Shown here in pieces: positions 1 to 10,702 of a stretch of DNA of 64,000 nucleotides. Position 1 is the stretch's first letter, and every line of letters starts with the position of its first letter. The DNA lies in the NCBI GenBank assembly GCA_014529385.2, contig CM043969.1:12546648-12610647 (forward strand), given 5' to 3'. The notes beneath the pieces were generated by a model, which was not told the origin of the DNA, made no database searches, and worked only from the letters and a program-made list of their open reading frames with translations. Source of the DNA: Adiantum capillus-veneris (lineage: Eukaryota; Streptophyta; Polypodiopsida; Polypodiales; Pteridaceae). The translations under genes were made by a program, and so were the position numbers.

Positions 1-87
1 TCCCACATGCTCTCATTCTCTCTTGAGGGAGTAGGGTATATATATAAGAGTGAGTATAGTATATATCATAAGACTGAGGACTGAGGC

Positions 88-122
88 CTGGGCTTGGGCT
101 TGGGCTTGGGCTTGGGCTTGGG
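88..122 (+). repeat. Short GGGCTT hexamer tandem
   Basis: Five to six copies of a GGGCTT hexamer in a row, at the far end of the visible leader of element H. The unit is not the plant telomere unit. Confidence 0.7.
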
Positions 123-247
123 AACCGATCCCGATCTATCTTTTATACAAACCAACCCGTCCGTTTTAAGAGTCACGTTTTTTATTTTCGAAAAATTTAG
201 CCGCCCAAATTTTATTTTTTTTTTTTTTAAAATAAAAAACTTTTTTT

Positions 248-500
248 TTTTTTTTTGTGCAGAAAATACAGAAATTGAAAACGCAGGTATGCAAAAAATG
301 CAAAAATTGCAGAAAATTGCAGAAATTGCAGGAAAAAACGCAGAAATTGCAGAAAATTAGAAAAACGCAAAAATGCAGAAAATTGCAGAAATTGAAAACG
401 CCGAACTTGAAAATGCAGAAATTGCAGAAAATTGAAAAAACGCAGATAATAGCAGAAATTGAAACTTGACAGCAATTGCAGAAAACGCAAAAAACAGAAA
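248..500. repeat. A-rich degenerate minisatellite (GCAGAAATT-like units)
   Basis: Imperfect 10-12 base units built on GCAGAAAATT/GCAGAAATT fill the leader of element H just downstream of its PBS, beside poly-T and poly-A runs at 208-257. The long reading frames here on both strands come from the repeat composition and are not genes. Confidence 0.75.
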
Positions 501-589
501 TCTCCACACACTCCTTCCCTGCCTTTCCTATGATAGAAATTGCACCAGAAGAAAGCGTAAAGTGCTAACCGAGCTTAGTGTAGGGCATA

Positions 590-607
590 TCCCCGGCAAC
601 GGCGCCA
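590..607 (-). other. Primer-binding site of H, tRNA-Asp type
   Basis: The minus strand reads TGGCGCCGTTGCCGGGGA, the exact complement of the 3' end of plant tRNA-Asp(GUC) as I know it. It starts four bases after the LTR end. Confidence 0.85.
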
Positions 608-611
608 AAAA

Positions 612-862
612 TGTGCGCTCCTTGCCGCACTGTCGAAGCAAGGGACTTGCCAATACACCGTATGCGAGCCACAAACGGCTCCAAGCACACAACAAGCCTA
701 AACTAGCAAGCTCAAGAAAACAAAGGGTGTGTCACTCACCGCTCTACGCTCGCCTTCGTGGTGGATTCCTCGCCGCGATGAAGAAGAAGCTGCAGTCGTG
801 CCGCGCTCAACCGCTTCGCCGCCGTCGTGCCTTCGTAATGCTCGATCGCACACACACTCTCC

Positions 863-894
<32 letters not shown>

Positions 895-1189
895 AGGAGG
901 TGAAGAAGAAGAAGATGGAGATGGAGCAAGAGCACTCTTCAATTGCACAAATGAGAGAATGAGTAAAAATTAGGTTTAGTTGGCTTTTATAGGAGCTCAC
1001 CCCATTCACACTTGGGCGCCCATGCTTAGCCAACTAATCCCTTGAATGTCCAAGTTAAAGTGCGCCTCTCATCGGCGATCACTCTTACCCTTTTCCTATT
1101 GGACCGACAAGCCCGGTGCCTGACTCTACCAAATACATAATACACGTCCATCGTAGGTGATGGGTGTGCGTGAGCCGTGAGGGTTAACA
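612..1189 (-). repeat. 5' LTR of element H (about 578 bp)
   Basis: In its own orientation the LTR starts TGTTAACCC and ends GAGCGCACA. The left border is fixed by the adjacent PBS. The right border is fixed by loss of homology between A1 pol and A2 pol at the same point. It contains a TATA box and a short CT/GT microsatellite (about 855-895). Its partner LTR is not in the window. Confidence 0.65.
984..992 (-). promoter_or_regulatory. TATA box of the H LTR
   Basis: The minus strand reads CTATAAAAG about 200 bp into the LTR and upstream of a CT-rich stretch, as expected for the U3/R promoter of a retrotransposon. Confidence 0.55.
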
Positions 1190-1556
1190 ACTTCATATGA
1201 ACTTAACTCATCATACATGTCCATTGAATGAACCTTGACTACTTCATTTACACTTTGTAACTTGTTTTGCCTGATTTCTTCAAGCACTGACATAGTATCT
1301 TCATAAGATATCTCTTCAAAGACTCCTGAAATCACATCATCAGATTCAAGCACATCACAACCCTGCAATTCACTTTGAATACCTGAGACATACTGTTTTT
1401 CCCACTTTGCAAAATCATTAAATTTTCTAAAAGAGATTGAACCTTCAGATGTTAACCCCAAAAACCCCGAAGAGAAATATTCTCTTTGCGAGAACTTCTC
1501 CTCACTTGTACGACCATAGTCCCGCTTTATAATGGCACTCCGAGAAAATCCTGTGT
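1190..1556 (-). pseudogene. A1 pol, N-terminal fragment
   Basis: This overlaps the end of the protease frame in the -1 frame. IIKRDYGRTSEEK at the start aligns with IVKRDCSGTERKR in A2, and the following Lys/Glu-rich spacer aligns with A2 56090-56350. It stops matching at about 1190, where the LTR of element H begins. The reverse transcriptase domain itself is absent here. Confidence 0.65.
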
Positions 1557-2302
1557 AAACCTATGTTCTCTAAACTCCTTGCGTATCTTTGGCATTGGAT
1601 GATCCTGTAGACTATCCTTATTCCTAGCATGGTCAACACATACAGTCAAGAATTGCACTGCTTTCTTACCATCACGGCTCCGAACCCTGGCATAGGCCAA
1701 GCCATCATCCAGCACTTTGGTTTCCATTCGCACAGCTGTAATGTATGGTTCCCCCAAAATTAAAGGATAAGAGGAATGCTCCTGTATAAAGAAATTTTGC
1801 TCATCACAGACATCCCCTACAGTTACCTTAACATTGGCACATGCACCATAGAGGTCGCCTGGAAGCATATTGGCAGCTCAAATCCGCCAACCATGGTCCA
1901 CATCAATAGTCCATTTCCCCTTTTTGTGCAAGCTTTTAGCCATCAAATTGATCTCCGATCCATGATCTATGAGTGCTAAGACTGGTTCTTTGATGTCGCC
2001 AAGCTTTACAACAGTTTCAGTTGTTGCTCTTGCCCAGTGAGTCCTCGAAAAGTGACTCCTTGGTATGCTTTCACTATCTTCATCTTCATTGAAATGAACA
2101 CGCCTTACCTCAGGTACGGTTGGATTTGACACCACCACAGACCTCAACTCTTCATAGTCGTCTAGAACCGCTTCAATGTGGCGTACCGCCTAGTTTTTCA
2201 CTGACTTCGGCTCCTGTTCACTTGGTATCTGTCGCTTCCTTTTGATGATATCTATTATCTCCTCATGAAACTTACGTTTGGCAATCCCCAATATATCACC
2301 CA
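1527..2302 (-). pseudogene. A1 gag end and aspartic protease
   Basis: This resumes A1 after the copia element. It holds the Lys/Arg-rich end of gag, a TAG near 2190, then the retropepsin region with ALIDHGSEINLM (about 1955-1990), where DHG replaces the usual DTG or DSG. A2 has the same DHG. A TGA at about 1875-1877 splits the protease; the second half (1868-1530) has the PLILGEPYI block typical of the retropepsin C-terminus. The frame ends in TAA at 1527-1529, the same place as the A2 gag-protease frame, so this stop is probably inherited. Confidence 0.75.
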
Positions 2303-2307
2303 ATGTG

Positions 2308-2629
2308 TGTAAAGAATGAGGATGCAAGAGAGATACACAAGGCAAGCACAAAGCACACAGAGATGGAAAGCTTCTTCTTCTTCTTCACAGAAAAGAGAGT
2401 ACAAAATGACTAAGTGCTAAAGCTGAAAAGTAGCACATATGTACATGCGGTCACTAAGTGTGAAATCGCTAGAAGCGTACTAGGCTGGCACTATAAGTGT
2501 AGTCCAGCTGTAGAATCACTGGCAGAGATCCTCCGTGTCGGTCACCTAACGCGCCAGTGAGTAAATGCAGTAAGCGGCCAAGACCCGTAGTGGATGCCAG
2601 CTCAAGGTGTAGAGCTCGACATCTCAACA
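2308..2629 (-). repeat. 3' LTR of the copia element
   Basis: 322 bp with TG...CA ends. The polypurine tract (minus strand GCTCGAGGGGGAG, about 2630-2642) adjoins it. The pol frame runs into the LTR and stops at 2602. Confidence 0.93.
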
Positions 2630-5600
2630 CTCCCCCTCGAGCTTTGCATGTCGTAGAGTCCAAGCATAGTCCGGAAACGTCGAAGCTTCTCAGCTCCGAG
2701 GTCCTTGGTAAAGATATCCGCTATCTGCTCCTCTGTGTTGACGTAGACCAAGTCGATGTCGCTTGCCAACACTCGCTCTTGAACGTAGTGGTAATGGACC
2801 TCTATGTGTTTGGTCCTAGCATGGAACACTGGGTTCCTAGCCAAATGCATGCTGCTGAGGTTGTCACAATGAATGACAATCTGCTGGTCCACCTGCACTC
2901 CCAAGTCCTCAAGTAATGTGCGTAGCCAAGCTACCTCGCACGCCGCAACTGCTGCACCTCTGTACTCGGCCTCTGTGCTCGATAAAGCAACCGTAGGCTG
3001 CTTTTTGCTGCTCCAAGTAACAGCAGCACTCCCAAAAGAGAACATGAAGCCACTCGTAGATCTCCTATCAACAATGCTACCTGCCCAATCTGCATCTGTA
3101 TACCCATACAATGCTAATGGTGCATCTGCTGCATAGAACAATGCGTAGTCAAGAGTCCCTTGCACATACCTAAGTGTGCGTCGTACTCCATCCAAATGTG
3201 GCTTCCTCGGAAGCTGCATGAACTGACTCTCCAAGCCTACTGTGTAGCTCAAGTCTGGCCTTGTGATAGTCAAGTAGATTAGACTACCCACCATCTTCCT
3301 GTACATATTGACATCCTCAACAACATCACCCTTCTCTGCACTCAGCTTTGCATTCACATCCAAGGGAATGGAAATCGGCTTACAATCAGCCATACCATAC
3401 TTTGACAACATGTCCAAAGCATATTGTCTCTATGACAGCCATACACCCTCTGGAGTCCTGATCACCTCAATGCCAAGAAAGTAGCGCAACTCGCCCAAAT
3501 CTTTCATTTCAAACTCCTGTTTGAGAAGACCCTTCACATGGTCAATCTCCATAGCATTGTCACCAACAATAATAAGGTCATCTACATATATGGTAATGAC
3601 CACAATCCCCACATCACTCTCACGTACATAGAGTGAATGATCAGCATGAGCTCTCCTAAAACCAATACTGACAAGATACTTGGCAATCCTGTCATACCAT
3701 GCTCTAGAGCCTTGCTTCAAACCATACAAAGCTTTGAGAAGTCTGCATACATAATCTGGGTAACCTGGATCGACATAACCAGGTGGCTGATCCATATACA
3801 CTTCCTCTTGCAACTCACCATTCAAGAAGGCATTCTTTACATCCATTTGATGCATAATCCATCCTCTAGATGCAGCCACTGCTATGACAACTCTCACAGT
3901 CGTCATCTTTGCCACTGGAGCAAAGGTCTCCTCATAGTCTATGCCATACGTCTGTGCATAACCCTTTGCGACCAGCCTTGCCTTGTGACGCTCAATGTTA
4001 CCATCAGCCTTATGCTTGGTTTTATACACCCATTTACAGCCAATAGCTTTCTTGCCACTTGGAAATGGCATCAACTACCATGTGTCATTTGCTTCCAATG
4101 CAGCCATCTCTTCATTCATTGCATCATCCCAATGCACATTTCCAACTGCATCCTCAAAACATGTGGGCTCCACATCCTGTATCACCTTAGCCATGTAGGC
4201 TTGGTGATGCACTAGATACCCATCATAAGTCAATTTTTGAATTGGATTTCTGACTCTATTAGATCTGCGCGGTCCTTGGTCACTCCTTTGCCCTCTAGCA
4301 TCTTCTTGTACTTTCCTTACACCAGGTGTCCTGACAGCCGGAATTCCAAATTCCTCATCAAGACTTTGTTCAGAACCATCTGAATCCATGTCTACATGTG
4401 AAAAACCTGATGATGCATCAACCATAAAGGGAGTTTCATCAACCTTTTCCTTTCCTTTTCGTGATACATTCCCTGTACCTGTTGGTGGAGTAACCTGCGT
4501 ACGTAGTCTACCATTCCATGGTTTCTCAACAGAGCCACGAGAAGAGGACTCTTGTGGTCCACTCAAAACCTGTGACTATGGCCTCACATTTTGTACAACC
4601 ACATCATCTTTTACATCAGCCCCAATAGTGCCATGTGCATTACTGTACCAGCTGCTCATCTCATCAAAGACTACATCTCTGCTCACTCGTAATTCTCGTG
4701 TAGTAGAATTGTAGCACCTGTACCCCTTTTGTTCAAGGGAATATCCCACAAGAATACATTTCTCTACTTTAGGATCCAATTTCCTACGCAACTCATCTGG
4801 TACATGCACGTAAGCTATGCAACCAAACACTTTCAAGTGTGCCAAATCAGGCGCTTTGTACCTGTAAACTTTTCCTCAGGTGTTACATCATGCACCGCAG
4901 CTGTAGGTGTCCTGTTCATAATGTACACAGCTGTATTTACAGCTTCAACCCAGAAATGATGAGGCATGTTCTTCTCATTCATCAATGCACGTGCAACCTA
5001 TGCAATGTGCCTGTTTTTCCTTTCTGCGACCCCATTCTGCTGTGGAGTATATCTGCATGTAAACTGCCTGTGTATACCATGCATTCGCAGAAAATCTGAA
5101 AAATCATTGGAGAAGTACTCTCCCCCTCCATCTGACCTCAATGTCTTGATTTGCATATCTGTCTCCTTCTCAATCATGACTTTGAAGTCTTGAAAGTGAC
5201 CAAACACTTCACTTTTGTTACGCATGAAGTAGACCCATACTTTCCTTGTATGGTCATCAATGAAAGAGACATAATACCTGCAACCATGTATACTTGAAGT
5301 ATCGGTTGGACCCCAAACATCTGTGTGCACCACCTCAAGTGGCCTTTTACATACATTGCGCTCATGTGGAAATGAGCCCTTTGACTGTTTTCCAAACTAG
5401 CATGCTGCACACACTTTATGCATACCATCCACCTTGAATTTGGGCAAACCTTTTACAATATGTTTTGATTGCATGCTGTGCAATCTCTGCTCATTGACAT
5501 GGCCAATGCATTTGTGCCAAATGTCAACATCAGCCACAACACCTGTGCCCTGTGCAAATAATGCAGCTTTTACCTCAGGCATGTCTACATTCAGCATAAA

Positions 5601-6953
5601 CATTCTGCCCACACATTTGCCCTCTGTGATCAGCTTACAGCCATTCTGGAAATCTTCTACATAACAGCCATTTGGATTGAAGCGAACCTGCAAACCCTGC
5701 TCAACCATTTGTCCAACAGAAACAAGATTCTTAGTAATGTTTGGGACATGAAGTACATCTGCTAAGTACTTTGATTTCCCACTCTTCGTATTTAGAGGTA
5801 TGTCCCCTACATGAGCAATGGGGTGAGCTGTATCATCTCCTGTCTGCACATAGCCTGACACATCTGGTTTGCGCATATCTCTAAACCACTCTCCACGAGA
5901 CTTCATGTGATTAGAGGCACCTGAATCCACATACCAAACATCATCTTGGGTGGAATTCTCTGCAGTCATTGTATTCATTACATGCTGCATAACAAACATG
6001 CGCTCGTTTTTGCTGTCATCTGCATCTCTGCTAGTAGATGCATAGTTGCCCTGTTCTCTCTTTCTACTTGCTTTTCCCTTTGGACAGTCACGTGACATGT
6101 GACCTCTTTCACCACAAGTCCAACATTCTCTACTATATGGAGTATGTTGCTGCCTGCTTGATCCTGCACCACGACCTCTTTGACTCCCCCTGCCTTGAGA
6201 CTGGTTTCCCCTGCCACCTGTATTGTTTTGATTTGATTGACCTTCTAGAAATTGGCCCCTACAACCCCTTGGGCCTCGACCACAACCTCTACCTCTACCT
6301 CTGTTGGAGTTAGAATAGAAGGCCTGTTCAGAATTATTTCTGCCATGAGAAGAAGATGTGTCAAGGTTCTTCTCCTCAAGAATAAGCATAGAAATCAAAT
6401 CTTGGAACACGGGGATGTCGTCTCTTGTATTCATGGAAGACCTAAAATGTACATACTCATCTCCTAGACCATCCAAGCATGCACGGACAATGTCATCGTC
6501 TTCCAGTGACACTTTAATAGATCCAAGAGCCTCAATGATACTCTTGATCTTCAAGGCATAATCATTGATTGAGAGGTTGTTCCTCTTAACCTGATTTAGC
6601 TCCGACTTTAGTTGAAGCTTCCTGGCCTTGGTGTTCACCTCGAACACTCTGCCTAAGTTTCTCCATGCAATGGCGGGGGTTGCAGCATCCTGTAGATAGC
6701 CCATCATGCCATCTGTGATGCTCATAGACAGCCAACACATCACTTTGCTCTGGCCTTGTTGCCAGTCCCTCAAAGCTTTCCTTTGTTCTGCTGTAGCATT
6801 TGCCTCGGGAATCTCTGGTTCCTTTTCATTGTCTCCTTCTACATAGTCCCAATAAACTTTTCCTTTTAGGAAATTTGTTATTCTGAACTTCCATGCAGGG
6901 TAGTTATTTTTCTCAAGCTTCTCAGTAACAATCTGACTGAAACCGTCAGACAT
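2602..6953 (-). pseudogene. Copia gag-pol polyprotein, broken by five TAG codons and one frameshift
   Basis: The first open stretch (6953-5400, 518 residues) holds a gag/UBN2-type region (about 1-210), a Gly/Arg-rich linker, a CCHC knuckle (C277-C290, CWTCGERGHMSRDC), a protease with DSG (343-345) and a GAG-pre-integrase motif (WHKCIGH). Next come integrase (5333-4870, D in HTDVWGP, D in RSDGGGEY, E in NGVAERKNR), RT (4074-3433, YVDD) and RNase H (3417-2700, DADWAG). Stops are TAG at 5397, 4998, 4576, 4075 and 3430. A one-base frameshift lies near 4863-4872; elsewhere the frame is kept. All catalytic residues survive, which is odd beside so many stops. The natural end is a TGA at 2602 in the 3' LTR. 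Confidence 0.92.
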
Positions 6954-7187
6954 CTTGAAGCACTAAGACAAAATAGCTGCAATCTGCAAAAACCTGCAAA
7001 TCTGTTGAACCTGCTATCGTGGTTCCTGTAACGCTTTCTACACTCAACGAGTGTCCACAATCAAGCGTTTCACAACCACTGTACTTGTACAGTAAATCTC
7101 TGCATACTGCACTTTGGAGACCTGTTCAGAAACTTGTGTGAACAAAGGGATTGTGATGCTCTTGCTCTCTTAGCCTCTCTTGCCTGC

Positions 7188-7204
7188 ACCAGGCTCTGAT
7201 ACCA
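7188..7204 (-). other. Primer-binding site of the copia element (initiator-Met tRNA)
   Basis: The minus strand reads TGGTATCAGAGCCTGGT directly after the 5' LTR. TGGTATCAGAGC is the standard plant copia PBS. Confidence 0.92.
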
Positions 7205-7526
7205 TGTAAAGAATGAGGATGCAAGAGAGCTACACAAGGCAAGCACAAAGCACACAGAGATGGAAAGCTTCTTCTTCTTCTTCACAGAAAAGAGAGTACA
7301 AAATGACTAAGTGCTAAAGCTGAAAAGTAGCACATATGTACATGCGGTCACTAAGTGTGAACTCGCTAGAAGCGTACTAGGCTGGCACTATAAGTGTAGT
7401 CCAGCTGTAGAATCACTGGCAGAGATCCTCCGTGTCGGTCACCTAACGCGCCAGTGAGTAAATGCAGTAAGCGGCCAAGACCCGTAGTGGATGCCAGCTC
7501 AAGGTGTAGAGCTCGACATCTCAACA
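7205..7526 (-). repeat. 5' LTR of the copia element
   Basis: 322 bp, differing from the other LTR at two positions by eye (C/A in the GAGAGMTACAC and GTGAAMTCGC contexts). The PBS lies immediately next to it on the low-coordinate side. Confidence 0.93.
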
Positions 7527-7531
7527 ATGTG

Positions 7532-9100
7532 AGCTCCACCTTGCTATTCAAAATTCGCACTTCAAAACCTTTCTTTAGATCTGTAGCGAATTCAATGTCA
7601 GACTTGAGCTTATAAGAGGGTCCCCTGGGTTTACTTTGCTTTTTGTCCTTAGGTGCATCCTCCATCACCACTTCAGGAGCGGGCTTTGGAGCAGGACTTT
7701 CTTCTTTCTTGCTATTGAACCTCGTTGTCCTCTTCGATGTCCCACGAGCTTCTTCATCTCTTTTCTGCTTCTCCTCCACCATAGCCTCATTAGCTTGAGA
7801 CTTCGCAATGAATGCATACACTGAGAGGGAATCCATTGGATTAGTCCACCTTGTGGTTTCTCAAATTGAATTCCCTACTTGTCGCAGCTTCCCATAAGTT
7901 ACCTGTCCAGTTTTTGCTGTCTTCAAAGCATAATTCCATAATTGACCCTTGGTACCTACACCATCTTCATCACCCTTCCCGCAGACTTGCAGCCCATAAG
8001 TAGCTGTCTCCACAAGAGAAACATTATGCTGAATCTAATCAACTATCTTCTTCATGCCGCCCCTACCAAAGTTCATGCGAAACATCTCACCTGTTGCCCT
8101 AAGGTGTATCTTCTTGTCCTTCCAGAACACCACATTCTTTTTATATGCTTCGTCAAATTCATCACATTCCTTAACATACTTGTGGTCTTCACTGTCACAC
8201 CACATGCATCGGTCCCAGCCTTTGCGTGGTGGCTGCTGCCTAGGCTCCGATGTAGACCCTTTTGTAGCTAGAACATCAAATTTAACAGCTTTAAAATTCA
8301 AATTCAATTCTTGAATACCTTTTACCAATTCGTCAAGAACTGGCTCCTCCACTTTGGGTATTGCCAAGGTTGTTTTCTCTTTAGGTTCCTCCTCCGCAAC
8401 ATCCATGATGTCAGCCACGATCATCTTGTCAACTCTCATCTGTCGTTTCACAATCATGTTGACTGCTTTGGTGACTACCTTCCAGTCGGATGTTAAGCCC
8501 AATTCTCCACTTGGATCCTCTAGCAACTGCACTAAACTCTTTTGAAGTCGAGGATCAGCAGCCTGAATGAACAACTCAACCTTACGATCCCTCATTGAAC
8601 GTTGCTCTGTCGAAGACAGTTGCTCAAATTTCTTCTCAAATTTCTGCATTAACTCTCGTGCAGACAAATTTTTGTTCTTCTTCTGCACCCACTTCATGAA
8701 ACTTTGCCTGGTTACTCTTTGAGAATCCTCCAGGAAGTATTCCTCATGAAGCGCCTTCTTGAAATCCTGCCAATTCTGGCCTTGAAGCACCTAAATTTCT
8801 TTAATTTGACTCCTAAGTGCTCATCAATCAAATGGAACCCTTCTACTGCGTTCTGATCATCAATTCCATTCTCTTCCATTGCCTGTTCATAGATATTGCA
8901 GAATTAGCTAATATCCCAACCTTCAAATCGATGCAATTTCTCGGTAACTGTGTGCCGAGTTTTATGGATCCTATCCTGCAAATTGTACTGCTGTTGAGCA
9001 GCCTGCTGTTGTTGCATGTAAGCAGCAAATTGCTGCATCATTTTCTGCATGGCAGCCTCTTGCGGTGTCGACATCCTTCTTCACCACACTGTCCACCCCG
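7532..9100 (-). pseudogene. A1 gag (N-terminal and middle part)
   Basis: Main readable blocks are 8790-8038 and 7836-7532. The first holds the retrotransposon gag fold region and a CCHC-like knuckle (CMWC, then H, then C, around 8190-8230) in the RCMWC context. The second holds the charged linker rich in Glu, Lys and Pro. Both align block by block with A2 gag (47356-49097). Breaks: a TAG at about 8035, a TGA just upstream of 7836 and frame changes before 8790. The Gln-rich start (about 9000-9060) matches the Gln-rich start of A2 at 47220-47300. The 3' part resumes beyond the copia insertion at 2302. Confidence 0.75.
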
Positions 9101-9128
9101 ACTCGTTTCGCGTCGGGTTCACCAAAGA

Positions 9129-9992
9129 TGTCGAGGGATATGTGTTTGAAACGTGAGCCAGGCAGGCGTCGGGCCTCTGGCTGTGGGAGGTGTGAGAGAC
9201 TAGATGCAAAACACAAAGTAAAAGACTCTAAAAACACCTTAAATGCTTAAAATTGACAACCGAAATGGTTGTCAAAGTGGATTTTGATTACAAATGGTTG
9301 CCGTTAACGGCACTAATGGAGTTAGGAGAGTTTAATGCTCTCAATTTAGATCAAGACTATAAAATTTCCACTTATGCTCGTCATTGGAGTCTTTATAAGC
9401 TGATTAGGACGTAAGTATCCGGCAAAATCCCCTGCTTGATATCCTTGTATGAGAGATTATCCTCTCTCCTTGCTTAATTCCTTGCTCAATTTCTTCCCAA
9501 CACACATGCAAAAGAAGCAGCTCCCCCTTGCTTCAGTTCCCCGCTCTACTTTCATTCGATGAGCGTATTCTGCGTAACTTAAATTCCTCAGTTTGTTTTC
9601 CCTAATTCTCTCTCCTTTCTTAACTCGCTTGAGAGAGAGAGATAGACTTGCTCGGTCATCAGAGCTCTACTTCGAGAGCCTTCCTTCGAGTCATTCTTTA
9701 AGTCTTTGTCGTCAGCTCTCTTCACCTTAACCTCAATCTCCTTTTTCCTCAACCACAATCTTATTATGACTTGCTTGGTCATGGCAAAGAGAGCGAGAGA
9801 GCTTGCTTATTGAGAGCTTCCCCTCTTCTTACTTCGTTGATAGCTTCCTCCCTTTCTTACTTCCCTCGTTATGCTTGCCATCGCCCTTGGTTCCCTCCCA
9901 GTTCTCATTGGCTTGCAATCCTTCCCATGCCAAAGGCCCTTCCTCTTCAATCGTTATGCCCTCCTTGATTCCTTGCTTTCTCATTTATGTCA
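9129..9992 (-). repeat. 5' LTR of A1
   Basis: On the plus strand the LTR begins TGTCGAGG at 9129, next to the PBS. This matches the TGTCG...CGACA ends of the A2 and A3 LTRs. The outer end is placed at the CA at 9991-9992, where readable A3 gag begins; this end is tentative. A TATA-like motif (minus strand CTTATAAAG) lies near 9393-9402. Confidence 0.5.
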
Positions 9993-10685
9993 CTTTGAGA
10001 GGATATGACTGCATTCTTAACATCCATAGAGTCATATGTGCTTTGGAATAAAGAAGACAATCCCAATCGAGCATAAATAGTATCTACTAAGAAATCATCA
10101 TCTTCATGCAATAATGTCTCGTCTTCCAGAAGACATGCATCAATAACAGATTCTAACTTAGCTCGGATAGAATATTGATCACCTATATGATATTCTTTTT
10201 GCATTAAGAAAAATGGCCTCATCTTGTCTGCTTTGAATTTTTTGAAGCTCCAGGTATTTATTCACTGAGATCCCCTGTAAAATTGCTTCTGCAAAAGCAT
10301 CCCAGTTATCTGCATATGTTCTTGCAATAACTTGAACTTGCTCCTTAATATTTTCACACACAAGTTGTTCAAACTCTGCAATCATTTGAACTTTTGGCAC
10401 TCTTTCACGCTTCATTTCTTGCTCGTAACACTCTAGGTAGCCTTTTGGATCATATTCACCATCAAACATTCGTCTTTCATTGTACAATGCATCCAATGCT
10501 TCATTTAAAGCTTTTTCTATCTGCTTCTTTGTCTTCACGGCTTCTACTTCATGCAACAATCCTTGCATCACTTGCATCATCTTGGAAAAATCTGGAACTC
10601 CTGATTTTCCATTAGAAACATGTGTGATAAATTCTTCATCTCCGCTGGAATCTCCATCTGCATCTCCCACCCCGGCTCGTTTCAC
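9993..10685 (-). pseudogene. A3 gag
   Basis: From 10685 the frame gives an acidic start, a coiled-coil-like stretch (KKQIEKALNEAL), then FDGEYDPKGYLECYEQEMKR, which parallels FNGKDVTKYLREYVKEMELHR in A2 gag. A frame change near 10180-10220 leads into a second block ending about 10000. It is diverged from A1 and A2, so A3 is a sister subfamily. No zinc knuckle is reached before truncation. Confidence 0.65.
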
Positions 10686-10702
10686 GTTGGGTTCACCAAG
10701 AA

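Larger units (their letters stand above)
1..1189 (-). mobile_element. Gypsy-type LTR retrotransposon H, 5' LTR plus leader (runs off the window)
   Basis: Seen: reading the minus strand from 1189 down there is an LTR (1189-612, TG...CA), a 4-base spacer, an 18-base primer-binding site (607-590) and then an A-rich leader to the window edge. No gag or pol lies inside the window, so the body lies to the left. Known: a PBS complementary to tRNA-Asp is typical of plant Ty3/gypsy elements of the Athila/Tat group. Inference: H inserted into the pol region of family A copy A1, because A1 pol is readable down to about 1190 and then stops matching copy A2. The other end, and so the TSD, is outside the window. 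Confidence 0.75.
2308..7526 (-). mobile_element. Complete Ty1/copia retrotransposon inserted in A1 gag
   Basis: Seen: two 322-bp LTRs (2308-2629 and 7205-7526) start TGTAAAG and end TCAACA on the plus strand. By my count they differ at two positions (about 99.4% identical). The 5-bp target duplication ATGTG lies at 2303-2307 and 7527-7531. The PBS is the initiator-Met type, and a polypurine tract adjoins the 3' LTR. Order on the minus strand is gag, protease, integrase, RT, RNase H, the copia order. The target site is within the gag of A1. The near-identical LTRs mean recent insertion, yet the coding region has five TAG codons and a frameshift. Confidence 0.95.
1190..9992 (-). mobile_element. 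Family A Ty3/gypsy-like retrotransposon, copy A1 (interrupted and truncated)
   Basis: Read on the minus strand: 5' LTR (9992-9129), PBS region (9124-9109), gag (about 9090-7532), a copia insertion (7526-2308), gag end and protease (2302-1530), and the start of pol (about 1556-1190). The rest of pol and the 3' LTR are cut off by element H. It is recognised because the same protein blocks occur in the same order in copy A2 at 47160-59550. The divergence is large enough that A1 and A2 are separate lineages of one family. Confidence 0.8.

Noticed and set aside
166-511. Phe/Cys-rich frames at the window start
   Set aside because: They translate the A-rich degenerate minisatellite of the element H leader.
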